Shown here: one piece after another, positions 18,059-27,497 of the stretch
Layout: each line of letters begins with the position of its first letter
How positions within the stretch are numbered: position 1 is the stretch's first letter
Origin: Haliscomenobacter sp.
GTDB lineage: Bacteria; Bacteroidota; Bacteroidia; Chitinophagales; Saprospiraceae
Length of the DNA stretch: 64,000 nt
Assembly (NCBI RefSeq): GCF_016718685.1
Contig: NZ_JADKCX010000013.1
Span: forward strand, 1 to 64,000
Reading direction: 5' to 3'
Notes under the pieces: generated by a model
Told to the model about the DNA's origin: nothing
What the model saw: the letters and a program-made list of their open reading frames with translations, nothing else
The model's database searches: none
Translations under genes and position numbers: made by a program

Positions 18059-18218
18059 GACTTGTTGCGACGGGAGACTGCTTGGCTCAAAAATGGTCTT
18101 TTTTCCCTGCTTTTCGTTTATTTTATCGTCCGTAGCGCTGCTACGCACTCAAAAATAAGCCTCAATCAGGAAAAAAATCCCTTATTTTTGATCTCAAGCA
18201 CTCCCGTCGCAACAAGTC
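18059..18218. repeat. 160-bp imperfect palindrome upstream of PorP/SprF
   Basis: The outer 18 bases (GACTTGTTGCGACGGGAG) recur exactly inverted at 18201-18218. Pairing continues with mismatches through A/T-rich inner parts to a central CGTAGC-GCT-GCTACG at 18131-18145. The symmetry point is 18138. It carries no open reading frame. It could be a MITE-like element or a leader RNA hairpin. Confidence 0.75.
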
Positions 18219-18236
18219 TATTCAAAGATTATTCCT

Positions 18237-19295
18237 ATGCGAAAACACTACGGTATCACTGTTCTGGCACTGTTGTTGACCATCCTAAGCATTCAAGCGC
18301 AGGACACCCACTTTTCCCAGTTTTATGCATCCCCTTTGTACCTCAATCCCGGACTTACTGGTGCTTTTGATGGCAAATACCGAATCTCGACCATCTACCG
18401 CGATCAGGGACGCAATCTATTGGATGAACCCTATACGACTTTTTCGGCAGCGGCTGATTTTCGCATCGATGTGGGTAAAAACCCCAAAAGCTCTCGCGAT
18501 GCAGCAGGCTTGGGCATGATCTTTCTGAACGACCGCAGTTCCTCGGTCAACTTTTATACCAATACCATTGCCCTTTCGGGTGCATACCACAAATCGCTCA
18601 CCCGCTATGGCGATCAGTTCCTTTCGCTGGGGGTGCAATTTGGCATTGGCCAGCGCAACATCAACTACGAGAACCTGACTTTTGAGGATCAGTTCAATGG
18701 CCAGGACGGGTTTACCGACCCCACTGCAGAGGTTTATCCCTTCAACAATTTTGGATATGGAGACATTGCGGTAGGACTTAACTACACCTACTCGCCGGGC
18801 GATAAGCTGGCTATTTTTGCCGGAGCGGCCATGCACCACGTGCTTGAACCGCAGATCAGTTTTTACGCTCGGGAAGAAGTTGAAGAGCGGCGCAACGACA
18901 ACCAGTTGTTTCGCAAATATTCGGCTTACGTCAATTTGCAGTACCCCATCAACAACCGGGTACAGTTTTCTCCCCGCATTTTGGGGTATATTCAGGGGCC
19001 ACACTTGACCGTGAATGCTGGAGGCAATTTCCGCTTTTTACTGGATGACATTGCCGGAACGGCACTACACCTGGGAGGCTGGGTTCGCCCCGTGCGCAAT
19101 TTCACCAACAAATTCACGCCCGATGCCGTGATCCTGATGACCGGAATTGAATACAGCAATTTCCTGATTGGTGTCAGCTATGATGCGCGTTTGGGGAATT
19201 TGGCAACTTCGGGGCGGCGCTTGGGAGCGCTGGAGATTTCCCTGGCCTTTTTGGGGAATTATGACAACGAGACGGTGTTGTGTCCGAAGTTTTAA
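18237..19295 (+). CDS. PorP/SprF family type IX secretion membrane protein
   Basis: A 352-residue outer-membrane beta-barrel protein with a signal peptide (GITVLALLLTILSIQAQ) and the family opening DTHFSQFYASPLYLNPGLTG. Internal matches include GLGMIFLNDRSS and ALSGAYHKSL, and the C-terminal strands include LMTGIEYSNFLIGVSYD. PorP/SprF proteins anchor particular T9SS cargo at the surface and usually lie directly downstream of a giant gliding-type adhesin gene. No such partner is adjacent here: the neighbours are an NlpC/P60 protein and ribBA. Confidence 0.92.
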   Translation: MRKHYGITVLALLLTILSIQAQDTHFSQFYASPLYLNPGLTGAFDGKYRISTIYRDQGRNLLDEPYTTFSAAADFRIDVGKNPKSSRDAAGLGMIFLNDRSSSVNFYTNTIALSGAYHKSLTRYGDQFLSLGVQFGIGQRNINYENLTFEDQFNGQDGFTDPTAEVYPFNNFGYGDIAVGLNYTYSPGDKLAIFAGAAMHHVLEPQISFYAREEVEERRNDNQLFRKYSAYVNLQYPINNRVQFSPRILGYIQGPHLTVNAGGNFRFLLDDIAGTALHLGGWVRPVRNFTNKFTPDAVILMTGIEYSNFLIGVSYDARLGNLATSGRRLGALEISLAFLGNYDNETVLCPKF

Positions 19296-19296
19296 G

Positions 19297-19440
19297 GAAG
19301 TTGAGAAGTTGAAGGGTTGAAAAGTTGAAGAGAAGTTGAAGAGTTGAGAGTTTAGATGAAAGACAATTGTTCACACAACATCTTTTGTCAAAATTCTTAT
19401 ACGTGCTTTCAACCCTTCAACTTTTCAACCTCTCAACTTA
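19297..19440. repeat. Tandem GTTGAAnn array facing its inverted copy
   Basis: Units of eight bases (GTTGAGAA, GTTGAAGG, GTTGAAAA, GTTGAAGA) fill 19300-19350. The reverse complement returns at 19406-19440 (CAACCCTTCAACTTTTCAAC). The region separates the convergent PorP/SprF and ribBA genes and could fold into a long hairpin that ends transcription from both sides. Confidence 0.65.
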
Positions 19441-20581
19441 AAACGGCACATTCTCCACAATTTCCAATCCATACCCGATCAAGCCTACTCTACGCCGGGG
19501 ATGATTGGTGAGCAGCCGCAATTTGCACACCCCCAGGTCGCGCAAAATCTGCGCCCCTACCCCAAAATCGCGTTGGGTCATTATCGTGGGTATTTTCATT
19601 TCTTTGCCTTGTTCCTGTTGTACTTTCAGCTGTTGCAATGCCGCAAGCAATGCCGCATCCCCTTTCTCGGATTGGCGCATGAACAGCACCAAACCTTTGC
19701 CCTCCTTTTGAATGGCTTCAATTGCCTGGCGGTGGTGAAGTGCCTGATCATCAAACAAATTACCAATGATGTCTCCAGCTTCCGATGAAGAGTGAACCCG
19801 AACCAAGACCGGTTCATTCTGCTCCCAGTTGCCGTGTTTGAACGCCAAATGGACATCGCCACCCGGTATTTGTTCAAAAGCAATAATCTCGAAATCACCA
19901 AAACGGGTGGGCAAATGTACCGAAGCAGCCCGCTTCACCAGGCGCTCTGTTTGCATCCGGTACGCCACCAGCTCATCGATCGAAATGATTTTCAACCCAA
20001 AACGTTCGGCAATCTTGAGCAGTTGGGGCAAACGCGCCATCGTTCCATCCTCGTTGAGCACTTCAACCAGTACCCCGGCTGGATACAACCCAGCCATCCG
20101 CGCCAAATCGATGGCCGCCTCGGTATGGCCAGTGCGGCGAAGCACGCCTCCCTGCTTGGCCCGTAAGGGGAAAAATGTGCCCCGGACGGGCAAAATCGGT
20201 ACTCGTGGTCGCGGGGTTCACCAAAGCCCGGATACCCGTAGCCCGATCATAGGCCGAAATTCCCGTGGTACAACCCTGGCCGATCAAATCGATGGATACC
20301 GTAAAAGCGGTCTCGTGCAAAGCCGTATTTGAAGAGACCATCATCGGCAAATCAAGCTCATCGGCGCGGCGTTCATCGATGGGGGTACAAATCAGTCCCC
20401 GCCCATGCGTCGCCATGAAGTTGATGATTTCAGGCGTTACCGTTTCTGCGGCACAAATAAAATCGCCTTCGTTTTCACGGTCTTCATCATCCACTACAAT
20501 GATGACTTCTCCGTTGCGGATGGCCGTGATGGCTTCTTCAACGGTGTTGAGTTGAATGGTATCTATGGTCTGCGTTTCCAT
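19438..20581 (-). CDS. ribBA: RibBA: DHBP synthase / GTP cyclohydrolase II, one frameshift
   Basis: A bifunctional riboflavin enzyme from the ATG at 20581 to the stop at 19438. The N-terminal RibB half (VVDDEDRENEGDFICAAE, THGRGLICTP, FTVSIDL) makes 3,4-dihydroxy-2-butanone 4-phosphate from ribulose 5-phosphate. The C-terminal RibA-like half (FEIIAFEQIPGGDVHLAFKHG, QRDFGVGAQILRDLGV, RLLTNHPRRR) opens GTP. The frame shifts at 20167-20175, where C4 or T5 on the coding strand has one base too many: PGHIFPL should run into RAKQGGVLRRTGHTEAA. In the RibA half the usual zinc-Cys region is changed (KIPTIMTQRDFG), so that activity is less sure. ribH lies 14 bp upstream in the same direction. Confidence 0.9.
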
Positions 20582-20595
20582 GTTGCGTTGGGTGT

Positions 20596-21114
20596 TTAAA
20601 ATCCAATTTTCCCTTTTTCCCCTTTTTGCAAGGCCTGCTTCAAGGCGGCCATCCGAATGGCGGTAACGCCAGCCTCAATGCCTTTGTTGCCGTGTTTGCC
20701 ACCCGCACGATCCAGTGCTTGTTGTTCGTCATTGGGGGTCAAGACCCCAAAAATACAAGGAATATTGGTTGCAACACCCAGATTTGTCAATCCCAGGGCT
20801 ACACTGTTGTTGATGTACTCGTTGTGGTTGGTTTCTCCTTTAATGACACAGCCGATGGCGATGATGGCATCCAGTTTGTGGGCACCAGCCAACAAACGAG
20901 CACCCGCAGGCAACTCAAATGACCCGGGTACCTGGATCATGTGGATGTTTTCTTCTTTTGCCCCGTGTTTGAGCAAAGTATCCAAACACCCCTGGTACAA
21001 AGCGTGGGTAATCTGGGCATTCCAATCGGCTACTACAATGCCAAAACGCAGGTCTGCGGCAGAAGGCAGGGTAGTTTCGTCGTATTGAGATAAGTTTTTG
21101 AGGGCGCTGGCCAT
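20596..21114 (-). CDS. ribH: 6,7-dimethyl-8-ribityllumazine synthase
   Basis: A 172-residue protein from the ATG at 21114 (MASALKNLSQYDE). A longer frame to 21186 reads through a GTTGAA repeat array and is not believed. Family signatures are FGIVVADWNAQIT, QVPGSFELPAGARLL, AIGCVIKGETNHNEY (substrate-binding loop with the active-site His) and a C-terminal EAGVTAIRMA. It joins dihydroxybutanone phosphate and the pyrimidine dione to form lumazine, the direct precursor of riboflavin. With ribBA 14 bp downstream it forms a riboflavin operon. No FMN riboswitch is seen upstream. Confidence 0.93.
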   Translation of the reverse strand: MASALKNLSQYDETTLPSAADLRFGIVVADWNAQITHALYQGCLDTLLKHGAKEENIHMIQVPGSFELPAGARLLAGAHKLDAIIAIGCVIKGETNHNEYINNSVALGLTNLGVATNIPCIFGVLTPNDEQQALDRAGGKHGNKGIEAGVTAIRMAALKQALQKGEKGKIGF

Positions 21115-21120
21115 TTTTAT

Positions 21121-21242
21121 AAGTTTAGAGTTGAAAAGTTGAAGGGTTGAAGAGTTTGGGTAGTTGAGGCTAGGTTCCAGGGACAAATTTCGTTGTGCGA
21201 GTTTAACCTCCGAACCCTCAACTCACCCTAAACTTTCAAACT
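21121..21242. repeat. GTTGAAnn array upstream of ribH
   Basis: Units GTTGAAAA, GTTGAAGG and GTTGAAGA at 21129-21153, then a looser complementary arm at 21204-21242 (CCGAACCCTCAACTCACCC). It fills the space between the TPR protein gene and ribH. Confidence 0.55.
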
Positions 21243-21281
21243 CAAAAAAAGGTAAGAAAGCCACCTAGCCTCCTTACCTTT
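21243..21281 (-). terminator. Intrinsic terminator of the TPR membrane protein gene
   Basis: On the minus strand AAAGGTAAG and CTTACCTTT pair (21273-21281 with 21248-21256) around a 16-base loop and are followed by a run of seven T. It lies about 30 bases after the stop at 21310. Confidence 0.8.
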
Positions 21282-21309
21282 CCACAAACAAAGTGACCCT
21301 TGGAAAAGA

Positions 21310-22029
21310 TTATTTTCCTTCAAAATAGATCAAATATTTTTCAGCATCCTCGCCTTCCGGGGCACTTGGATACTCATCTTTCAAGGTCTGGTAGTGTTCA
21401 CGCGCAGTAGCATAATCCTTCTCCATTTCGGCCAGCATCGCCAGACGCTTGAGGTAAAAAGGAGTCAGCAAGTCGTTTTTAACGCCACTTACGGCTTTTT
21501 TGTAGTAGCTCTTTGCTTGAGCAAAGTCTTTAAGCTCTGAATACGCATCGCCTAGTGCACCATTTTTCATGATGGGCATTATCGCGCCTTTTGCACTAAA
21601 GTCCTTCAGGTAACTGATGGCTGCTTCGTATTTGCCCAGGTTCAACAAACAAACCCCCGAGTAGTAATTCGCCAGGTTTGCGGCTGGAGTGCCCGGAAAA
21701 TCTTCAATGATTTTGGGAAAGCCTTTGAAACCGCCGGGTAAGGTAGTCAACATGGCTACCGCAAAAGAGTCGCGCTCGAACAAACGTTCAGCTTGACGCA
21801 TTTGCTCAACAGCGTCTTTTTGCTGTGAATTCACGTACAATTTCCACGCAATTACCCCTATTATCAGGGCCAAAACGGCACCGCCTGCAATCATCAAAGG
21901 TTTACGAAAACGATTCAACGTGTCCTGTGCACGGTCGCGTACCTCTACAATGTCCACCAAAACTTCGTCTTCTGGCCGAGTCGCAGCCTTGGGAGAAGCG
22001 ACCTTACGCACCTGTCTTCCTTTTGCCAT
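21310..22029 (-). CDS. Membrane-anchored TPR protein (YfgM-like)
   Basis: A 239-residue protein. A basic, Ala-rich N-terminus (AKGRQVRKVASPKAATRPED) precedes one membrane span at about residues 44-66 (PLMIAGGAVLALIIGVIAWKL). A periplasmic TPR solenoid follows (LANYYSGVCLLNLGKYEAAI, GDAYSELKDFAQAKSYYKKA, AREHYQTLKDEYPSAPEGED). The layout is like YfgM/YbgF-type proteins that work with periplasmic chaperones or envelope assembly; the exact partner is not known. It ends in its own terminator, and a second terminator separates it from pdhA upstream. Confidence 0.85.
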   Translation of the reverse strand: MAKGRQVRKVASPKAATRPEDEVLVDIVEVRDRAQDTLNRFRKPLMIAGGAVLALIIGVIAWKLYVNSQQKDAVEQMRQAERLFERDSFAVAMLTTLPGGFKGFPKIIEDFPGTPAANLANYYSGVCLLNLGKYEAAISYLKDFSAKGAIMPIMKNGALGDAYSELKDFAQAKSYYKKAVSGVKNDLLTPFYLKRLAMLAEMEKDYATAREHYQTLKDEYPSAPEGEDAEKYLIYFEGK

Positions 22030-22169
22030 TTTCTATATAAGTTAGCTGGTTATCTTTCGGCGCAGGTTTGGGTTGTGGTTTTGCAAGCAAAATGAGCGAG
22101 CTGAGCATCCAAACATGCGCTTCGGGACGCAAAAATAAATAAAGTTTTGTTTCCCCCCCCATTTAAGAC

Positions 22170-22207
22170 AAAAAAATACGGCGGTAACCAAATTGGTACC
22201 GCCGTAT
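22170..22207 (-). terminator. Intrinsic terminator of pdhA
   Basis: On the minus strand ATACGGCGGTACCA pairs with its complement (one bulged base) and is followed by six T (22170-22175 read in reverse). It begins about 30 bases after the pdhA stop. Confidence 0.85.
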
Positions 22208-22235
22208 CCTTTGGGAGCAGCATTATTCGTACAAC

Positions 22236-23273
22236 TCAATACTTGATGTACGGATAGTCCGTGTCGGTATAATTGTCGGTAAACAGTTCCGAAGCATCGG
22301 GATAGGGAGAGTCTTCTGCGAACTGAACCGCGTCCTCAATCTCCGCTTTAATCTTATCCTTGATGGCTTGAATTTCTTCTACCGTCGCAATTTTTCCAGA
22401 AATAATTTTGTCCTCGGTTACTTTGATCGGGTCACGATCCTGATAAGCTTGAACCTCTTCTTTGGTGCGGTATTTGGCCGGGTCGGAAACCGAGTGACCT
22501 TTATAGCGGTAAGTGCGAATTTCCAGGAAATATGGCCCTTTGCCTGCGCGGATGTGCTCAGCGGCGCGGGAAATGGCTTCGTGTACCGATTCAGGGCTCA
22601 TGCCGTCTACCGACTCACTGGGCATTTCGAAGCTGAGTCCGATTTTCCATAGCTCTTCGACGTTGGACGTCCGCTCTACCGAAGTACCCATGGCATACCC
22701 GTTGTTTTCAACGATGTACAACACGGGCAACTTCCAGGTCATGGCCATGTTGAAAGACTCGTACAGGGCCCCTTGCCGGGATGCTCCGTCGCCAAACATG
22801 GTGACACAAAAGTTTTGGGTGCCTTTGTATTTTTCAGCAAAACCTATCCCGGTACCGATTGGAATTTGAGCCCCTACAATCCCGTTGCCTCCGAAATATT
22901 TGTTGCGGGCATCGAAAAAGTGCATGGAACCTCCTTTCCCTTTGACAATCCCGGTTGATTTGCCGTAGAGTTCGGCCATGGCTTCACGGGAAGTCACGCC
23001 TCTACCCAGGGCAATCCCGTGCTGGCGATACGCCGTAACAATGCCATCCTGCTTGGTGATGGCCGATTCAATGCCGGCAGCAATGGCTTCCTGGCCAATG
23101 TACACGTGACAGAAACCGCGAATCTTTTGCTGTCCATACATCATCAGCGCACGTTCTTCAAAACGGCGGATGCGCAGCATCAACTCATACCAGAAAAGGT
23201 ACTGCTCTTTGCTGTAGGTAACCTGATTGCTGCGTTTTTTTGCTGATGCTTTCTTTTCTACAACCGAATCCAT
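22236..23273 (-). CDS. pdhA: Pyruvate dehydrogenase E1 component, alpha subunit
   Basis: A 345-residue protein from the ATG at 23273; a GTG six bases upstream is less likely. Thiamine diphosphate enzyme signatures are present: RGFCHVYIGQEAIAAGIE, KGKGGSMHFFD, the GDG-N binding motif in MFGDGASRQGALYESFNMA, and the phosphorylation-loop region YRYKGHSVSDPAKYR. It decarboxylates pyruvate in the PDH complex with a beta subunit, E2 and E3, none of which lie in this window. A candidate promoter is found 63 bp upstream and a terminator directly downstream, so it appears to be transcribed alone. Confidence 0.95.
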   Translation of the reverse strand: MDSVVEKKASAKKRSNQVTYSKEQYLFWYELMLRIRRFEERALMMYGQQKIRGFCHVYIGQEAIAAGIESAITKQDGIVTAYRQHGIALGRGVTSREAMAELYGKSTGIVKGKGGSMHFFDARNKYFGGNGIVGAQIPIGTGIGFAEKYKGTQNFCVTMFGDGASRQGALYESFNMAMTWKLPVLYIVENNGYAMGTSVERTSNVEELWKIGLSFEMPSESVDGMSPESVHEAISRAAEHIRAGKGPYFLEIRTYRYKGHSVSDPAKYRTKEEVQAYQDRDPIKVTEDKIISGKIATVEEIQAIKDKIKAEIEDAVQFAEDSPYPDASELFTDNYTDTDYPYIKY

Positions 23274-23335
23274 GTGCACTGTATGTTTTAGCGAATCTTC
23301 GCTATGTTTATTGAATAGTCGAGCGAAAGATAAGG

Positions 23336-23343
23336 CAAATATA
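23336..23343 (-). promoter_or_regulatory. Candidate -7 promoter element of pdhA (TATATTTG)
   Basis: An exact TAnnTTTG match on the minus strand, 63 bases upstream of the pdhA ATG. A short AGCGAA/TTCGCT hairpin lies between it and the start codon. Confidence 0.4.
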
Positions 23344-23354
23344 TATCTTCAAAG

Positions 23355-23454
23355 GAAAGTTGAAAAGTTTAAAAATTGAAAAGTTGAAAAGAGGGATACC
23401 AACTATCTGTAGTTCTCCTTTCAACTTTGAAACGCTTCAACTCTTCAACTTTTT
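23355..23454. repeat. GTTGAAAA array with inverted copy, pdhA side
   Basis: A GTTGAAAA-rich arm (23355-23392) is complementary to a CTTCAACTCTTCAACTTTTT arm (23416-23454). It occupies the first half of the 328-bp space between divergent pdhA and recF, which holds no gene. Confidence 0.6.
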
Positions 23455-23494
23455 ATTTTACCTTCAACGCCCGAATTGGAATAAAGTTGACAAT

Positions 23495-23585
23495 GTTGAG
23501 AAGTTGAGGAGTTGAGGAGTTGAGGCTACCGCGAGCGACTTAGACGCTGGCTCCCCTCAACTGCTCAACTCCTCAACTCCTCAAC
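23495..23585. repeat. GTTGAGGA array with inverted copy, recF side
   Basis: Four near-identical GTTGAGGA units (23495-23525) and their inverted copy (23553-23585) flank an inner CTACCGCGAGCG-type loop region. The right arm stops 16 bases before the recF ATG, so the hairpin would sit in the recF leader. Confidence 0.7.
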
Positions 23586-23601
23586 AGCAATTCCTTGCTT
23601 C

Positions 23602-24697
23602 ATGTACCTCGAACGCATTGCTTTAGCGAATTTTAAAATTACGAAAATCAAAAACTTGACTGCTCTCCCCGGCTCAATTGTCTGGTAGGCAACAATGGCA
23701 TGGGCAAAACCAACCTGCTCGATGCCATTTATTACCTGTGTATGGCCAAAAGCCATTTCAATTTAACGGACAATGCCATTGCCCGGCACCATGAGGCGTT
23801 TTTCCGTTTGGAAGGCCACTTTGTCCTGCACGGCAAAAAAGAGAAGATTGTCGCCAAGGTCATGCCCCGCAAACTCAAAGAACTGGAGCGCAACGATGTG
23901 GCCTACGCCAAACTGGCCGAGCACATCGGCTTGTTGCCCGTGGTGTTCATCGGCCCCGACGACATTCAACTCATCCGGGAAGGCAGCGAAGAGCGCCGCC
24001 GTTTTTTGGACAACACCCTCTCGCAACTGGACCAGCGCTACCTCTACGAACTAATTGCCTACAATAAGGTGTTGCACCAACGCAACGCGCTACTCAAAAA
24101 CCTGGCCGAACGCAGTGGCGGCAACCTGAGCTTGCTGGATGTGTACGACGAGCAGTTGATCGACCCCGCGCTTTACGTCTTGGAGCAAAGGGCAAAATTC
24201 GCGCAAAAATTCACGGCCATTTTTCAATCTACCCACCAGTACATCTCTGGCCGGGGGGAAACAGTTCAACTCGCCTACGAGTCTCAATTGCTGGAAAATG
24301 ACCTGGGAGACTTGTTGGCCAGCAGTCGACAAAGAGACCTAGCCTTACAACGCACCACCAAAGGCATCCACCGCGATGACCTGGTGTTTAGCCTGGGCGA
24401 ACATCCCCTGAAAAAATTCGGCTCGCAAGGGCAGCTCAAGTCTTTTTTGCTGGCGCTTAAACTGGCGCAGTACGAAATGCTGCGGCAAAACAAAGCGGTT
24501 CCGCCCATTTTATTGCTCGATGACTTGTTTGATAAGCTGGATGCCCACGTGTCACGCACCTGCTGCGCTTGCTTACGGAGGGGCAGTTTGGGCAGATTTT
24601 TATTACGGATACACATGAGACGCGGATTGCGGAGATTGTGGCGCAGTTTGGGGTGGATTATCGGAGTTTTGTAGTGGAGGATGGGAAGATTGGGTAG
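23602..24697 (+). CDS. recF: RecF recombination mediator ATPase, two frameshifts
   Basis: A reconstructed protein of about 365 residues. From the ATG at 23602 the reading is MYLERIALANFK. One A is missing in the run 23635-23638, after which NYENQKLDCSPRLN leads into the Walker A motif VGNNGMGKTNLLDA. The ABC signature region is FGSQGQLKSFLLALKLAQYE and Walker B is PILLLDDLFDKLD. One C is missing at 24548; restoring it gives AHRVTHLLRLL, TEGQFGQIFITDTHE and a normal C-terminus ending VVEDGKIG at 24697. RecF loads RecA at single-strand gaps through RecOR. Both breaks look like sequence errors because every motif is intact once corrected. Confidence 0.92.
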
Positions 24698-24745
24698 GTA
24701 GAGTCAAAGTCTGATTGATGATTTTATAATTTAATAGATAATTAC

Positions 24746-24776
24746 TTGTCGGATAAACAATCGCTTGCTATATTCG
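24746..24776 (+). promoter_or_regulatory. Candidate promoter of the second FtsX-type permease
   Basis: A TTG (24746-24748) lies 20 bases before TATATTCG (24769-24776), which is one mismatch from TAnnTTTG. The gene starts about 100 bases downstream. Confidence 0.35.
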
Positions 24777-24874
24777 CAGGTGAGGTAATTGTACCGCGTA
24801 TATAAACCACGTAGCCGAAAGAGAAATGATATAAGGTGCCCACTATATAACTACACAAACAATTCAATTTAACG

Positions 24875-27312
24875 ATGTTCAAGAACTATGTGAAAGTTGC
24901 ATTCCGGAATATAATCAGACAAAAAGAATATACGCTTATCAATGTTCTCGGATTATCAGTCGGAATGACAAGCTGCATTCTGCTTACTTTATTTGTCAAG
25001 AGTGAACTTTCATATGACAAAGACTTTGTCGATGCTAAACAAATACACAAACTTGTTCTAGAGCTAAAACAACCTGATCAAACGATTATTCAAGCTGGTG
25101 TTCCGCATTCTTTTGCAGGTGTGTTAGTTAAGGATTATCCCGAGGTAAAGCGGGCGACAAACATTTGTGGCCCATTCGATGACATGAGAATTTCTTACAA
25201 AGGTTCTGATAAAAGTGAGCTAAATTTTCTGGAGAGTGGTGTATATGCCGCCGATAATAATCTTTTCAACATATTTAGTTTCAAAGTCTTGAAGGGCGAT
25301 CGTAAGACGATGCTCCTGCATCCTAAGAGTATGGTGCTCACCGAAAGTACAGCAAAGCGGCTTTTTGGTGATGAGGATGCCTTCGGAAAATTAATCACGA
25401 TGTCGGGCGATGTTTTTACGGTTACCGGCATTTGTAAAGACCCACCAGAGAATACTCATTTTACATTCAACATATTGATCTCAATTAACACGATCGAAAG
25501 ATTCAATATCGATAATTTTAACCGACCTGATACGTATTGTTACTTGAAATTGAAAGAGGGCTCAAATCCAGCAGCGCTTGAATCTAAGTTTCCCACTTTG
25601 GTGGATTTGTATGCGGCTGCCGACTTTGAGCAGGCCAATAGAATGTCATGGGCTGAGTACAAAAAAGCAGGTAATGGATTTCGCTACTTCCTGCGTCCAC
25701 TTACAGGTATTTATTTAGATCCTGACAACATTGGTGGCATGAAACCCAGTGGTAACATCATTTTGATAAGAATTCTGGTGGCCATCGCTGTGCTTATCTT
25801 CATCATTGCCTGCATTAATTTTATAAACCTTGCCACAGCTCGCTCGCATGAACGAGCCAGAGAAGTTGGGGTCAGAAAAGCCTTGGGTTCTTTCAAGCAG
25901 CAATTAATCTTTCAATTTTTGAGCGAGTCCCTCATCATAAGTTTCATGGGAGTGGGGTTATCCATTTTTCTAACCATTATTGCTTTGCCATATTTTAACC
26001 TCCTTGTAGAAAAGAACTTACAAATAAGATTTACCTCTAAATACAATTTTTGGGTTCATTCTGTTAACGATTACATTAGGGCTTTTATCTGGACTTTACC
26101 CATCTTTTGTACTGTCTTCTTTCAAACCAGTTAGCGTATTGAAAGGCAATTTCACGGCTACTTCAAAAGGTAAATGGATAAGGAGCGGACTGGTAGTTTT
26201 CAATTTTGGGTTTCGATCACATTGATAATTTGCACATTGGTCATGCTGCAACAGTCAAAGTTTATAAGCCAGAAAGACTTAGGTTTTAACAAGGATGCGC
26301 TATTGGTAATTGAAGGAGATTTTCACATGAATCCTCAGTTTACGCGCCATTTAGTGGAAGAAATTAAGCAGTTAAACCAAGTGGTTTCGGTAGCGGAAGT
26401 TTATCGATGCCCTCGATGGGAGGCATTTATCCCCAACAGTATCAGTCAGAAGATTCCCCTGAAGTGAGATCGATGCATACTATGGAAATTGGAGACGAGT
26501 TTGCAGAAACAATGGGCTTTCAGTTACTTGATGGCAACATGTTTTCCGCATCTACTAATGATTCGCTTTCAGTGATTCTAAACGAATCTGCCGTAAAAAC
26601 ATTTGGTCTATCAGATCCCATAGGTAAAAAGATAACCTTTATTGAGCAGACCTATCGCTCTGGAGAGCGAATTACCTTTACTGTAATTGGAGTCATTAAA
26701 GACTTTAACTATAAAACGCTGCATGAAAAAATCACCCCATTGGTCATTCAGAGCAACGAAATTATATTCACCCGGATGAGCTACGTGGTGGCGAGGCTTA
26801 AACCAAGTGCCAATGCAACAGCCATTTCACAAATTGAAGCCAAGTGGAAAAATTTAGCCCCCAATTCACCTTTTCAATTTAGATTTCTTGACGATGTTGT
26901 TGAATCTAACTACCGAAAAGAAGAACGAATGGGCAAAGTCTTTGCGCTATTTTCTGGCCTTAGCATCTTCATAGCCTTGATAGGATTGCTTGGTCTTTCT
27001 ACTTATACAGCCAGTTTGCGCTCCAAAGAAATTGGGATTCGTAAAGTATTTGGTGCGGGCATACTGGATGTGTTTCTTCTGTTGACACGTGGATTTACAG
27101 GAATAGTTTTAATCTCTTTTCTATTGGCCATCCCGATTTCCTGGTACATCATGGAAATATGGTGGCTACGCAGCTTTGCTTTTAGGATTCAAATTAGTTC
27201 ATGGACAATTTTAGGCGTAGGTTTTGCTTCGTTTGCGGTAGCCTTTATTACAGTTTGTTATCAATCAGTTAAAGCATCAAGTTACAAACCCCATGTGCTC
27301 ACTACGAAATGA
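24875..27312 (+). CDS. MacB/FtsX-type ABC transporter permease, several frameshifts
   Basis: A second permease of the same eight-span type, about 812 codons. The N-terminus is MFKNYVKVAFRNIIRQKEY with LINVLGLSVGMTSCILLTLF; first FtsX core FINLATARSHERAREVGVRK; C-terminal core TASLRSKEIGIRKVFGAGIL. Frame changes lie at 26052-26054 (one G too many, after which FILLTITLGLLSGLYP follows), at 26201 (a C missing, VVFQFWVSIT) and at 26395-26396 (a G missing, VAGSLSMPSMGG). It is visibly richer in A and T than its neighbours. No ATPase gene is adjacent. It may be a lineage-specific or transferred copy. Confidence 0.85.
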
Positions 27313-27497
27313 ATAGTTCAACGTACGAAGATGTTTACTGTAAGACTTTCCCTAGAGAAGTTCAAAACATCGCTTTGCAACCTAGAAAATAAATAAATCT
27401 CCAACCATGGATTTCGGCAATATGAACACTACCTCGGAATAGAAGATCAAGGTAACTGAAGCTTACAACAATCCAGAAACCTACTCAATCGAAGAAA

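Noticed and set aside
17958..18236. A small gene inside the 160-bp palindrome region
   Set aside because: Open frames there simply follow from the repeat and show no coding character.
27313..27497. A short gene between the second permease and the esterase
   Set aside because: Only tiny frames occur (for example an 11-codon one from 27409) and none has support.
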